DNA from: Clostridiales bacterium
GTDB taxonomy: Bacteria > Bacillota > Clostridia > Oscillospirales > Oscillospiraceae
Length of the DNA: 50,420 nt
NCBI GenBank assembly: GCA_019418625.1
Contig: DYBL01000104.1
Coordinates: forward strand, 1-50,420
Direction: 5' to 3'
The translations under genes and the position numbers were made by a program. A model generated the notes under the pieces. The model did no database searches. It was not told the origin of the DNA and saw only the letters and a program-made list of their open reading frames with translations. Numbering within the stretch: position 1 is the first letter of the stretch; each line of letters begins with the position of its first letter. This document shows, piece after piece, positions 7,231-17,754 of the stretch.

Positions 7231-8765
7231 TTGTCTGAAAATATATTGGAAATGCGAAATATCACCAAGCTGTTTCCCGGCGTCCGCGCCCTGGACGACG
7301 TGAACTTGCAGGTGAAAAAAGGAACCATCCATGCCCTGGTGGGCGAAAACGGCGCGGGCAAGTCCACGTTGATGAATGTGCTCAGCGGCATCTATCCATA
7401 CGGCAGCTACTCCGGCGATATCGTGTATGAAGGAGAGGTGTGCCAGTTCTCCAAGATCACGGACAGTGAGGCCAGGGGCATCGTCATCATCCACCAGGAG
7501 CTGGCGCTGGTGCCCTACATGACCATTGGAGAGAATATGTTCCTGGGCAATGAGCAGGGAAAGACCTACTCCATCGACTGGGACACGACGTATGAAAGAG
7601 CGAGCCAGTATCTGAAGGTGGTGGGGCTGGATGAATCCCCCCGCACGCTGGTCAAGGACATCGGCGTGGGCAAGCAGCAGCTGGTGGAGATCGCAAAGGC
7701 GCTGGCGAAAAACGCCCGGCTTTTGATCCTGGATGAGCCTACCTCCTCCCAGAATGAATCGGATTCCAAGGCGCTGCTGGACCTGCTGCTGCGGTTCAAG
7801 CAGGAGGGCATGACCTGCATCATCATCTCCCACAAGCTCAATGAGGTGTCCTATGTGGCCGATGACATCACGGTCATCCGGGACGGCAAGACCATCGAGA
7901 CGCTCCACAAGGGGACGGACGACCTCTCCGAGGACCGGATCATCCGCGGCATGGTGGGCCGGGAACTTTCCGACCGGTTCCCCAAGCGGCCGGACGTGGC
8001 CATCGGCGATGTGTGCATGGAAGTGAAAAACTGGACGGTCTATCACCCGATTTACCGGGAGAAAAAGTGGTGGACGATGTGTCCCTGTACATCCGCAAGG
8101 GCGAAGTGGTGGGCATTTCCGGCCTGATGGGCGCCGGGCGCACCGAGCTTGCCATGAGCCTGTTCGGCCACAGCTACGGACACCTGGCCCACGGGACGCT
8201 GCTTTTGGGCGGCAGGGAAGTGAAGCTCAAAAATGAAAAGGACGCCATCCGCCACGGCCTTGCCTATGTGACGGAGGACCGCAAGGGCAACGGGCTGATC
8301 CTCACCAACCCCATCCGGGTCAACACCACGCTGGCCAACCTGGAGGGCGTCTCGGCCCACGGCCTGGTGGACCAGGACCGGGAATACGCCGTGTCCGATG
8401 ACTACCGGCAGAAGCTGCGGACCAAGTGCACCGGCGTGGAGCAGAACGTGGGCAATCTCTCCGGCGGAAACCAGCAGAAGGTGCTGCTGGCCAAGTGGAT
8501 GTTCACAGACCCGGATATCCTGATCCTGGATGAGCCCACCCGCGGCATCGACGTGGGTGCCAAGTATGAGATCTACTGTATCATCAACGAGCTGGTGGCC
8601 TCCGGGAAATCCGTCATCATGATCTCCTCGGAGCTGCCGGAGGTACTGGGAATGAGCGATCGGATCTATGTGATGAACGAGGGACGGATCGTAGGCGAGT
8701 TCCAGCAGGACGAGGCCTCGCAGGAGCGCATCATGGCCTGCATCCTGAAATCCTCAAACAGATAA
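7231..8765 (+). pseudogene. mmsA: Multiple-monosaccharide ABC transporter ATP-binding protein, frameshifted
   Basis: A GguA/MmsA-type ATPase with two nucleotide-binding domains, split by a -1 frameshift. Frame one starts at TTG 7231 after GGGGTG and carries NBD1: Walker A GENGAGKST, signature VGKQQ and Walker B LLILDEPTSS. It reads correctly to WTVYHPIY near 8055, then goes out of register and stops at 8127. A second frame resumes in register from about 8055 with PGEKVVDDVSLYIRKGEV and runs to 8765. It carries NBD2: signature LSGGNQQK and Walker B LILDEPTRGID. Restoring one base in the CC-GGG at 8055-8059 gives one continuous protein of about 512 residues. This is a true recent mutation or a base-calling error. 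Both halves otherwise look intact. Confidence 0.9.
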
Positions 8766-8780
8766 AGGAGCGTTTCCATC

Positions 8781-9950
8781 ATGACAAAGACTAAAGTTTT
8801 GAACTGGCTCCAGAAAAACACCATGGTGCTGATTCTGGTGCTGGTGTTCGCGTTCTTCGCCTGGCAGACAGGCGGAAAGATCCTCAATCCCCAGAACATC
8901 ACCAACCTGATCGCGCAGAACGCATACGTCTTTATTCTGGCCACCGGCATGCTGCTTTGCATCCTCACCGGCGGCAACATCGACCTTTCCGTAGGCTCGG
9001 TGGTGTGCTTCACCGGCGCCATCGGCGCGCTGCTGATGGCCGGCGGCATGAATATGTGGCTGGCGGTGGCGGTCATGCTGGTCATCGGTCTGGCCATCGG
9101 CGCCTTCCAGGCCTACTGGATCGCCTATGTGCGGGTCCCGCCGTTTATCACCACCCTGGCTGGCATGCTCATCTTCCGGGGCCTTTCCAACGTGGTCCTC
9201 AACGGCCGCACCCAGTCCATTTCCGACCAGGCATTCAAGGACATTTTCGGCGGCGGCGCCTCCTGCTATATCCCCGACCCCTTCGGCGCAGAGGGCTTCA
9301 ATGTGCTGTGCCTGATCGTGGGCCTGGCGGTGTGCGCGGTGTATCTCATCATGGTGTTCCGCAACCGGATCAACCGCACCAAGAAGGGCTATGAGGTCCA
9401 GTCCCTGGTGGCGGTGGTGCTGCGCAGCGTGGTCATCGTGGCGGCGGTCATGTTCTTCACCATCAGCCTCAGCCGCTATAAGGGCATCCCCACGGCGCTT
9501 TTGTGGGTGGCGCTGGTGATCTGCGTGTATGCCTACATCACCTCCAAGACCACCATCGGCCGGCATCTGTATGCCGTGGGCGGCAATGAAAAGGCCACCA
9601 AGCTCTCCGGCATCAACACCAAAAGAGTCTATTTCTTCGCCTACGCCAACATGGGCTTTTTGGCAGCTCTGGCCGGCGTTTTGACCATTGCCCGTATGGC
9701 TTCCGCCCAGCCCACCTACGGTGACGGCTATGAGATGGACGCCATCGGCGCCTGCTTCATCGGCGGCGCATCCGCCTACGGCGGCGTGGGCACGGTCCCG
9801 GGCGTCATCATCGGCGCTGTGCTGATGGGCGTCATCAACCTGGGCATGAGCGTCATGGGCATCGACCAGAATTTCCAGAAGGTGGTCAAGGGCGGCGTGC
9901 TGCTGGCGGCCGTGGTGTTTGACGTGCTGTCCAAGCGCAACGATTCCTGA
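8781..9950 (+). CDS. mmsB: Multiple-monosaccharide ABC transporter permease
   Basis: Inner-membrane channel of the ChvE-MmsA-MmsB sugar importer, 389 residues. It is a GguB-like BPD_transp_2 protein with many hydrophobic segments. Its signature stretches include LTGGNIDLSVGSVV, YVRVPPFITTLAGMLIFRGL and the conserved GGNEKATKLSGI loop (EAA-like contact with the ATPase). It starts 15 bases after the ATPase stop with AGGAG upstream. The length and motifs are normal for the family, so the defects of the operon lie in the two upstream genes. Confidence 0.93.
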   Translation: MTKTKVLNWLQKNTMVLILVLVFAFFAWQTGGKILNPQNITNLIAQNAYVFILATGMLLCILTGGNIDLSVGSVVCFTGAIGALLMAGGMNMWLAVAVMLVIGLAIGAFQAYWIAYVRVPPFITTLAGMLIFRGLSNVVLNGRTQSISDQAFKDIFGGGASCYIPDPFGAEGFNVLCLIVGLAVCAVYLIMVFRNRINRTKKGYEVQSLVAVVLRSVVIVAAVMFFTISLSRYKGIPTALLWVALVICVYAYITSKTTIGRHLYAVGGNEKATKLSGINTKRVYFFAYANMGFLAALAGVLTIARMASAQPTYGDGYEMDAIGACFIGGASAYGGVGTVPGVIIGAVLMGVINLGMSVMGIDQNFQKVVKGGVLLAAVVFDVLSKRNDS

Positions 9951-9985
9951 TCCATGCCGTATCCAGGCGGAAGGGAGCTTTGAAG

Positions 9986-11461
9986 ATGTACTACATAGGA
10001 ATTGACTTGGGAACCTCCGCCGTCAAGCTGCTGCTGGTGGATGAGGACGGCGGGATCGTAAACACCGTAACGCGGGAATACCCGCTGGAATTTCCCAAGC
10101 CCGGCTGGAGTCAGCAAAACCCCGAGGACTGGCGCAAGGCGGTCCTGGAGGGGATCCCTCAGCTGCTCCGGGGCTTTGACGCAGGGAAGGTGGCGGGCAT
10201 CGGCTGCGGCGGCCAGATGCACGGCCTGGTGGTGCTGGACGAGGACGACCGGGTGATCCGCCCGGCCATCCTGTGGAACGACGGCCGGACCGCCGCCCAG
10301 GTGGACTACCTCAACGGCACGGTGGGCAAGCAGACGCTGGCCCGCCTGACCGCCAACATCGCCTTTGCGGGCTTTACCGCGCCCAAGCTCTTGTGGATGC
10401 GGGAAAACGAACCGGAGAACTTTGCCCGCATCAAAAAGATCATGCTGCCCAAGGACTATATCAACTATATTCTCACGGGCGTGCACTGCTGCGACTATTC
10501 CGATGCCTCCGGCATGCTGCTGCTGGATGTGGAGCACAAGTGCTGGAGCCAGGAGATGCTCGCCATCTGCGGCGTCACGCCGGAGCAGATGCCCCGGCTC
10601 TATGAGAGCTTTGCGGTGGTGGGAACGGTCCGACCGGAAGTGGCGGCCGGTCTTGGTATCCCGGAGAGCACGAAGGTGGTAGCCGGCGCGGGCGACAACG
10701 CCGCGGCGGCGGTGGGCACCGGCGTGGTGGGAGAGGGAGGCTGCAACATCAGCCTGGGCACCTCGGGCACCGTGTTCATCTCCTCCAAACAGTTCGGCAT
10801 GGACCCCAACAATGCCCTCCATGCCTTTGCCCACGCCGACGGCGGCTGGCACCTGATGGGCTGCATGCTCTCGGCGGCCTCGTGCAACAAGTGGCTTTGC
10901 GACGACATTTTGAAAACCACCGACTATGCAGCGGAGCAGCGGGACATCACGCCGGAGAAGCTGGGCAGAAACCACGTCTATTTCCTGCCCTATCTCATGG
11001 GCGAGCGCAGCCCCATCAACGATACCAACGCCCGGGGAACGTTCATCGGCATGACCATGGACACCTCCCGCTCTGACCTGGTGCAGGCGGTGCTGGAGGG
11101 CGTGGCCTTTGCCATCCGGGACTCTCTGGAGGTGGCCCGGTCCCTGGGTCTGGACATCCCCAGCACCAAGATCTGCGGCGGCGGCAGCAAGTCGCCCCTG
11201 TGGCGGACGATCTTTGCCAACGTGCTGGGCATCCCCCTGGAAGTGCTCAAGACCGAGCAGGGTCCCGGCTACGGCGGCGCCATGCTGGCCATGGTGGGCT
11301 GCGGACGGTACGAGAGCGTCCAGGCTGCGGCGGACGCCCTGGTGGAGGTAGCGGGGCGCGTGGAGCCGGACCCGGAGCTGACGGCGCGGTATGAGGCACG
11401 GTATCAGCAATTCCGGTCCATCTATCCTGCTTTGCGGCAGGTATTTCCCCAGCTGCTGTGA
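9986..11461 (+). CDS. xylB: Xylulokinase (FGGY carbohydrate kinase)
   Basis: Phosphorylates a ketopentose, most likely D-xylulose, with ATP. It has 491 residues. The FGGY fold is shown by YIGIDLGTSAVKLLLVDEDG near the start, GCGGQMHGLVVLD, PAILWNDGRT, and the ATP-site region GAGDNAAAAVGTG with LGTSGT. A late ICGGGSKSPLWRTIFANVLG block follows, as in XylB. ATG 9986 is preferred over TTG 9980 because GGGAG is 8 bases before it. The gene is in the operon 35 bases after the permease, so the transporter probably feeds this kinase. Its true ketose substrate depends on the isomerase downstream and is not certain. Confidence 0.88.
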   Translation: MYYIGIDLGTSAVKLLLVDEDGGIVNTVTREYPLEFPKPGWSQQNPEDWRKAVLEGIPQLLRGFDAGKVAGIGCGGQMHGLVVLDEDDRVIRPAILWNDGRTAAQVDYLNGTVGKQTLARLTANIAFAGFTAPKLLWMRENEPENFARIKKIMLPKDYINYILTGVHCCDYSDASGMLLLDVEHKCWSQEMLAICGVTPEQMPRLYESFAVVGTVRPEVAAGLGIPESTKVVAGAGDNAAAAVGTGVVGEGGCNISLGTSGTVFISSKQFGMDPNNALHAFAHADGGWHLMGCMLSAASCNKWLCDDILKTTDYAAEQRDITPEKLGRNHVYFLPYLMGERSPINDTNARGTFIGMTMDTSRSDLVQAVLEGVAFAIRDSLEVARSLGLDIPSTKICGGGSKSPLWRTIFANVLGIPLEVLKTEQGPGYGGAMLAMVGCGRYESVQAAADALVEVAGRVEPDPELTARYEARYQQFRSIYPALRQVFPQLL

Positions 11462-12144
11462 CGGGAGGACAAAACCGCCGGACATTCCGGGAGCGGATCG
11501 TGCGGGTGGCGCTGCTGCTCATGGGACTTTGCATCGCCCATCTGGGCGTGACGCTCTTCCTGCAGACGGAGCTGGGCTCTGACCCCTTCAACGTGTTCGT
11601 GCAGGGGCTGTTTCGCAGCGTCCCCTGGCCCGAGTGGGCCGCCATGACCCACGGGCGGGTCCATCTGCTGGTGTCCCTTTTGATTTTGCTGATTCTGCTG
11701 GCGGCGGACCGGAGCTATGTGGGGGTCGGAACGGTGCTGTGCATGGCGTTGGGAGGACCCATCATCGATGTTTTTACCCTGTGGCTGGCACCGGTGGTCC
11801 ACGGCGGCCTTCCGCTTTTGTGGCGGTTGGGGTTGCTGGTGGCAGGATGCCTGATCCTGGCGTTTGGCATGACCATCGTCATCCGCTCCCAGGCGGGCAC
11901 CGGCCCCAATGATCTGGTGGCGGTGGTACTCAGCGACAAGCTGAAAAAGCCCTTCGGCCCGGTCCGGGTGGCGGTGGACTGTGCCTTTGCCGGGATCGGA
12001 TTGGCCCTGGGCGGTGTGCTGGGCATCGGAACGGTAGTGTGTGCGTTTCTGGTAGGCCCGGCGGCACAGCTGTTTTTCCCGGTCAGTGAAAAAATTTGTC
12101 AGGTCGCACTGCGTCAGTTTGCGGGAGATCTCTCCCGCCTTTGA
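11458..12144 (+). CDS. YczE/YitT-like integral membrane protein
   Basis: A 228-residue membrane protein starting with GTG that overlaps the kinase stop (GTGA), so the two are translationally coupled. It shows about five hydrophobic segments and the motif LQTELGSDPFNVFVQGL near residue 36, with a related QAGTGPNDLVAVVL repeat later. This paired (S/G)-x-(D/G)-P-x-(D/N) pattern is typical of the YczE/YitT family, whose function is not established. Position inside a sugar operon suggests transport or sensing of a sugar or product, but this is inference. Confidence 0.65.
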   Translation: MTGGQNRRTFRERIVRVALLLMGLCIAHLGVTLFLQTELGSDPFNVFVQGLFRSVPWPEWAAMTHGRVHLLVSLLILLILLAADRSYVGVGTVLCMALGGPIIDVFTLWLAPVVHGGLPLLWRLGLLVAGCLILAFGMTIVIRSQAGTGPNDLVAVVLSDKLKKPFGPVRVAVDCAFAGIGLALGGVLGIGTVVCAFLVGPAAQLFFPVSEKICQVALRQFAGDLSRL

Positions 12145-12155
12145 GGTGAAAGTTT

Positions 12156-12791
12156 ATGACCATTCATTCCGTATTTGATCCTGCATTTGCTCCCTACGGC
12201 AAGGTGCTGGAGGGATATGATACCGCGGCGCTGCTGCGCACGCTGCGGGAGGCGACGCCGGTGCCGGAGGGCGTGGAGTATGTCCCTGCCCAGCCGGAGC
12301 TGGAGGCGCTGCCCATTGCGCAGCAGCTTTGCGTCAATGCCTACGGCGGCATGCCCATCCAGCTGGGGTGGTGCAACGGACACAATACCAAGCTCAACTG
12401 CCTGGAGTATCACCGGGACAGCGAGCTCAACTGCGGCGCCCAGGACTTCATCCTCCTGGTGGCCCGGGAGGACGAGATCGAGGGCGGTATGCTGGACACG
12501 GCCAAGGTCAAGGCATTCCGGGTCCCTGCGGGCGTACTGGTGGAGGTCTACGCCACCACGCTGCATTACGCGCCCTGCTCCGCCGCGGCCGGCGCACCTT
12601 TCCAGGTAGTGGTGGTGCTTCCCCGGGGCACCAACGGTCCCAAGCCGGCGCTGACTGCGCTGAACGGGGAGGACGAACTGCTGACCGCCTGCAACAAGTG
12701 GCTGCTGGCCCACCCGGATTCCAGTGAGGCCAAGAGCGGCGCCAAGGTGGGCCTGCGGGGCGAAAACATCGACATCGCCAATCTGCTTTAA
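12156..12791 (+). CDS. DUF4867 family protein
   Basis: A 211-residue soluble protein I assign to DUF4867 by its YGGMPIQLGWCNGHNTKLNCLEYHR-type core (central positions about 63-87). A cupin-like run ends with the pattern LVEVYATTLHYAPCS. It has conserved His and Glu residues (NGHNTKLNCLEYH) that could bind metal. The family tends to sit beside sugar isomerase and kinase genes in Firmicutes, and here it is directly before an isomerase. A role as a sugar epimerase, mutarotase or lyase is possible but unproven. It starts 12 bases after the preceding gene with GAGGTGA as ribosome site. Confidence 0.75.
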   Translation: MTIHSVFDPAFAPYGKVLEGYDTAALLRTLREATPVPEGVEYVPAQPELEALPIAQQLCVNAYGGMPIQLGWCNGHNTKLNCLEYHRDSELNCGAQDFILLVAREDEIEGGMLDTAKVKAFRVPAGVLVEVYATTLHYAPCSAAAGAPFQVVVVLPRGTNGPKPALTALNGEDELLTACNKWLLAHPDSSEAKSGAKVGLRGENIDIANLL

Positions 12792-12811
12792 AAGAAAAGG
12801 AGAGAGCTGCT

Positions 12812-14278
<1,467 letters not shown>

Positions 14279-14327
14279 GGGAAGCTGCGGCAAAAAAGCG
14301 TCTGCTGCGGAGAAAACAATGAAAACG

Positions 14328-14354
14328 AAGCGCCTGCCCAATGGGCAGGCGCTT
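14328..14354 (+). terminator. Terminator shared by converging operons
   Basis: AAGCGCCTGCCC (14328-14339) pairs with GGGCAGGCGCTT (14343-14354), 12 bp, with TTTGCATT after. It lies between the plus-strand sugar operon and the minus-strand dehydrogenase operon and probably serves both. Confidence 0.75.
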
Positions 14355-14392
14355 TGCATTAAAAAAGCGGGGAATGGATCGGAGAGACCCTC

Positions 14393-15373
14393 TCACGCCA
14401 TGGCCTTGCGCGCGGCTGCGGCAATATCCGACGGAAGCGTGCGGCAGAGGTCCTCCAGGTGGGGGCTCATAGGGATGGGGACAAAGGGGGCGCCGATACG
14501 GACCACCGGGGCTTTCAGGAAGGAAAAGGCCTCCTCGGCGATGGTGGCGGACAGCTCTGCGCCGAAGCCGCCCTGCCGGACGGCCTCGTGGGCCACCACG
14601 GCCCGGCCGGTCTTGCGGACGGAGGTGAGCACGGTATCCTTGTCCCAGGGGGAGAGGGTGCGCAGGTCCAGCACCTCCGCGTCGATGCCCTCGGCGGCGA
14701 GGGCCTGGGCGGCCTCCAGAGCCCGGCTTACCATCACGCCGTAGACCACCAGCGTCACGTCCTTGCCGGGCCGGGCGATGCGGGCTTTGCCGAACGGGAT
14801 GGGGCCGTCGTGCTCCGGCACGGGGCCGGTGGCTTTGAAGAGAGTCTTGTGCTCCAGAAAGATCACCGGGTTGTCGTTGCGGATGGCGGTGCGCAAAAGC
14901 CCGCGGCCTTCGGCGGGGTCGGAGGGGACGGCCACCTGCAGGCCCGGTACGTGGGCGAACCACGCCTCCAGGCAGTCCGTATGGTGGGCGCCCTGCATTT
15001 TCACGATGCCGTCCGGGCAGCGGACCACCATGTGGACCTTGCCCTGGCCGCCGAACATGTAGCGGGACTTGGCTGCCTGGTTCACCAGTTCATCCATGCA
15101 GGCGGGCAGGCAGTTGGAAAAGCGCATGTCGATCACCGGACGCATCCCCGCCAGGGCCGCGCCCACGGCGCTGGCCACGATGGCGGTCTCCGAGATGGGC
15201 GCGTCCAGCATGCGGCTGGTGTCTCCGCCCAGCAGGTCCTGCAATCCCCGGTAGTGGCTCAGGCCGCCGCCCCGGCCATGAAGGTCCTCTGCCATCACAT
15301 AGACGGAGGGGTCCCGGCGCATTTCCTCTGCCAGCGCCTCCAGTGTGGCTTCTTTGTAGGTCATGATACGCAT
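14393..15373 (-). CDS. 2-oxoacid dehydrogenase E1 component, beta subunit
   Basis: Half of a thiamine-diphosphate-dependent E1 enzyme. It has 326 residues with the transketolase-type pyrimidine domain: VYVMAEDLHGRGGG, RMLDAPISETAIVASAVGAALAGMRPV-like central region (Glu of the ISE motif activates the cofactor) and the C-terminal transketolase domain ending with HEAVRQGGFGAELSA. ATG 15373 follows GGAGG by 7 bases and 14 bases after the alpha-subunit stop. Similar pairs are annotated as pyruvate, acetoin or branched-chain 2-oxoacid dehydrogenase. No lipoyl E2 or E3 gene lies nearby. Confidence 0.9.
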   Translation of the reverse strand: MRIMTYKEATLEALAEEMRRDPSVYVMAEDLHGRGGGLSHYRGLQDLLGGDTSRMLDAPISETAIVASAVGAALAGMRPVIDMRFSNCLPACMDELVNQAAKSRYMFGGQGKVHMVVRCPDGIVKMQGAHHTDCLEAWFAHVPGLQVAVPSDPAEGRGLLRTAIRNDNPVIFLEHKTLFKATGPVPEHDGPIPFGKARIARPGKDVTLVVYGVMVSRALEAAQALAAEGIDAEVLDLRTLSPWDKDTVLTSVRKTGRAVVAHEAVRQGGFGAELSATIAEEAFSFLKAPVVRIGAPFVPIPMSPHLEDLCRTLPSDIAAAARKAMA

Positions 15374-15387
15374 GGGTAGCCCTCCTT

Positions 15388-16359
15388 TCAGTCGTAAATG
15401 TCCGTGTACAGCTCGCTGCTGTCCGGGTAGGGGCTTTCCACCGCAAAGCGCCGGGCTTCCTCCACCATGACGGCCACCCGCTGGGATACCGCGTCCAGCT
15501 CCTCCCGGGTGAGCCAGCCCTCTGCGATGCAGCGCCGGGCGTAGTTTTCGATGGGGTCATCGGCACGCAGCTTGGCCAGGGCGGCCTCCGGATCCCGGTA
15601 CACCTGGTCGTCGTTGACATTGTGGCCCAGGGCCCGGTGGGTCTGACACTCCAAAAAGCCGCAGCGGTTGCCCTCTCCCTCCCGGGCCCGCTTGACCAGG
15701 CGGGACATGGCATCGTACACGGCGAAAAAGTCATTGCCGTTTACCACATAGCTGGCCATGTCGTAGCCGACCGCACGCTTGGAAAGGTCCAGCACCGCCT
15801 GCTGGCCGCCGGTGGCGTGGAGCGTGCTGCAGGCAATGCCGTTGTTTTCACATACGAAGATCACCGGCAGGTGCCAGGCGGCGGCCATGTTGGCCGATTC
15901 GTGGAACGTGCCCCGGTTGGAGGCGCCGTCCCCGAAAAATACTACGGAGACAGCGTCGCTTTTCTGAAAGCGGGCGGCCAGGGCGGCGCCTACGGCCAGA
16001 CCAAAGCCGCCGCCCACGATGCCGTTGGCGCCCAGCATCCCCACGCTGAAGTCCGCCACGTGCTGGCTGCCGCCCTTGCCCCGGCAGCAGCCGGTGACCT
16101 TGCCGTAGAGCTCCGCCATCATGGGCCGCAGGTCCGCGCCCTTGGCAATGGTGTGGCCGTGTCCGCGGTGGGTGCTTTCAATATAGTCCTCCCGCTTCAA
16201 ACAGGCGCACACGCCGGCGGCAATGGCCTCCTCGCCTACGTAAAGATGCACGTTTCCCAAAATCTCCTCGGCCTCTCTGGCCCGCTGCGCTTCCAGCTCA
16301 AACTTCCGGATCTTGACCATGGTCTCATAGTGGCGCAGCAGCTCGTGCTTTGAAAACAC
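15388..16359 (-). CDS. 2-oxoacid dehydrogenase E1 component, alpha subunit
   Basis: Partner of the beta subunit, 323 residues. It binds the diphosphate part of thiamine diphosphate. It has GHGHTIAKGAD, then the cofactor motif GDGASNRG (GDG to N), then VIFVCENNGIA. The start is GTG at 16359, 8 bases after AGGAGG. The AcoA/PdhA-like sequence does not settle the substrate. Acetoin, pyruvate and 2-oxoisovalerate enzymes share these motifs. It is transcribed with the beta gene from the 16.4 kb region. Confidence 0.9.
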   Translation of the reverse strand: MFSKHELLRHYETMVKIRKFELEAQRAREAEEILGNVHLYVGEEAIAAGVCACLKREDYIESTHRGHGHTIAKGADLRPMMAELYGKVTGCCRGKGGSQHVADFSVGMLGANGIVGGGFGLAVGAALAARFQKSDAVSVVFFGDGASNRGTFHESANMAAAWHLPVIFVCENNGIACSTLHATGGQQAVLDLSKRAVGYDMASYVVNGNDFFAVYDAMSRLVKRAREGEGNRCGFLECQTHRALGHNVNDDQVYRDPEAALAKLRADDPIENYARRCIAEGWLTREELDAVSQRVAVMVEEARRFAVESPYPDSSELYTDIYD

Positions 16360-16398
16360 AGGACCAGCCTCCTTCTGCGCAAATAGTGCGCGGTATAA

Positions 16399-16408
16399 TT
16401 GTATACAA
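16399..16408. promoter_or_regulatory. Palindrome TTGTATACAA, candidate GntR/FadR-type operator
   Basis: A perfect 10-bp palindrome 40 bases upstream of the alpha-subunit gene, with another TTGTAT at 16411-16416. FadR-subfamily GntR regulators often bind short TTGTATACAA-like palindromes, and such a regulator gene lies just upstream. Binding is inferred, not shown. Confidence 0.5.
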
Positions 16409-16528
16409 AATTGTATTCTGATTTTACTGTATCATTGAAAGCGGTCTGGTACAACTTTATTTTTACCTTCCCCTGAAAAAATGTAAATTTCAACAATTCA
16501 TGCCCATGCTTTATCAAAAATCAGACAA

Positions 16529-16574
16529 AAGAGCCGGAGAGGCGCCGTAAAATACGGCAGCCTTTCCGGCTCTT
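16529..16574 (-). terminator. Terminator of the GntR-family gene
   Basis: 16529-16549 pairs with 16553-16574 with two small mismatches, forming a long GC-rich stem. On the minus strand TTTTGTCT follows. It separates the regulator from the dehydrogenase genes. Confidence 0.8.
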
Positions 16575-16590
16575 CAAACAGTTGAAAGGA

Positions 16591-17280
16591 TCAATCGCTG
16601 GAAAGCGGGCGCAAAGGCGCGGCGGGAAGCGCGGCGGCCCGGCTCACCCACTGGAGCAATTGGTGTATATGATTCCGGGCCAGATGTTCGGCCGCATCCG
16701 CGTCCTGACGGATCACTGCCTGGACAATGGCTTTGTGCTCGGAGAGGGAATCGGCGCTGCGGGCCTGGTCCATCACCATGCTTCGGTAGCGGAATACGCA
16801 CTCCTGATCCAGAAGATTGGCGGCCAGGCGTTCCAGCTGGGGATTTTTGCAGGCGGAGAGAACGGCGCGGTGCAGCTGCATCTCTGCCAGATAGAGGCCG
16901 GCGGTGTCGCCCTCCCGGGCGCGGCGGTCCAGCGCCTGCTCCGCTTGCCGCAGGGCCGCCACGTCTGCCTCGTCCCGCCGCAGGGCGGCCAGGCGGGATG
17001 CCATGCCCTCCAGAGCCTCTCGAATATACAGGGCGTTTTTGGTTTTTTCCGCGTCCGCCATGGCCACGTAGATGCGCTTGTTGGGATAGCGCTCCAAAAA
17101 TCCTTCCGCCTGAAGGCGCTTGATGGCGCTGCGCACCGGTGAGCGGCTGACAGCCAGCTGACTGGCGGCCAGTTCCTCCACGATTTGCGCGCCCGGCGGA
17201 TAGACGCCGGTGACAATGGCGGTCTTGAGCGCTTCATACGCGCGGTTTTCCAGAGTCTCCCGGCTGTTGGTACTGTCCAT
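16591..17280 (-). CDS. GntR-family transcriptional regulator (FadR subfamily)
   Basis: A 229-residue regulator. It has an N-terminal winged helix (NRAYEALKTAIVTGVYPPG, then the recognition region AVSRSPVRSAIKRLQAEGFLE-like, residues about 43-63). The all-helical FCD effector domain shows the typical REALEGMASRLAA and the Asp/His metal-site pattern (LHRAVLSACKN, SLSEHKAIVQAV). It lies immediately upstream of the E1 genes in the same orientation but has its own promoter and terminator. It is the likely regulator of that operon, responding to a small carboxylic acid. Confidence 0.88.
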   Translation of the reverse strand: MDSTNSRETLENRAYEALKTAIVTGVYPPGAQIVEELAASQLAVSRSPVRSAIKRLQAEGFLERYPNKRIYVAMADAEKTKNALYIREALEGMASRLAALRRDEADVAALRQAEQALDRRAREGDTAGLYLAEMQLHRAVLSACKNPQLERLAANLLDQECVFRYRSMVMDQARSADSLSEHKAIVQAVIRQDADAAEHLARNHIHQLLQWVSRAAALPAAPLRPLSSD

Positions 17281-17310
17281 GCCGTCGCCTCCTGCTTGGA
17301 TGTTGTATCC

Positions 17311-17340
17311 ATTTTACAGGACGCTCCTCGGGATTGTCAA
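17311..17340 (-). promoter_or_regulatory. Promoter of the GntR-family gene
   Basis: On the minus strand TTGACA, 18 bases, TAAAAT, about 30 bases upstream of the start codon at 17280. Confidence 0.6.
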
Positions 17341-17557
17341 TGTCAGGGAAAACGGAGGGCGGTGAGCGGGGAGCTGCCGTGTGCGGGAGAAAAGCGGAGC
17401 AAATGGGGAATATACGGGGATACTATGAGACAAGGAGAGTTTGACACGGGAGGCCGGCTTCGTCAGATGGATGCTTGGACCGGGGCGGGAACGAAAGCAA
17501 AGAGAGGCAAAAGACGTGCTGATTGAACATGAATTATACAAATGTACGGGGTTTTTA

Positions 17558-17586
17558 TTGCGCCTATGTAGTACGCATGGTATAAT
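17558..17586 (+). promoter_or_regulatory. Promoter of the polysaccharide locus, with a long leader
   Basis: TTGCGC (17558-17563), 17 bases, perfect TATAAT (17581-17586). Transcription would begin near 17593, giving a leader of about 160 nt before rfbA. The leader shows several short GC-rich inverted segments but no terminator with a T-run, and I cannot assign a riboswitch or antiterminator site. The 17341-17557 stretch before it holds nothing I recognise. Confidence 0.7.
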
Positions 17587-17754
17587 CACTAATTGTAAAA
17601 GTGCGCCTGTCACCTGGACAAGCGTTCGTTTTCTTCCTGGAACCCAAAAGATCCGGTTGCACCGCAGGGCGTTTTGCTGACTTGACGGGAACGTTTTGGC
17701 AGAAAAATACGAGATCACACAATACTTGCACGGAACAATGGAGGCAATGTTAAA

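Noticed and set aside
8013..8127. Programmed ribosomal frameshift in mmsA
   Set aside because: There is no slippery heptamer or downstream pseudoknot at 8055, and relatives of this family are not known to use one. A mutation or sequence error is simpler.
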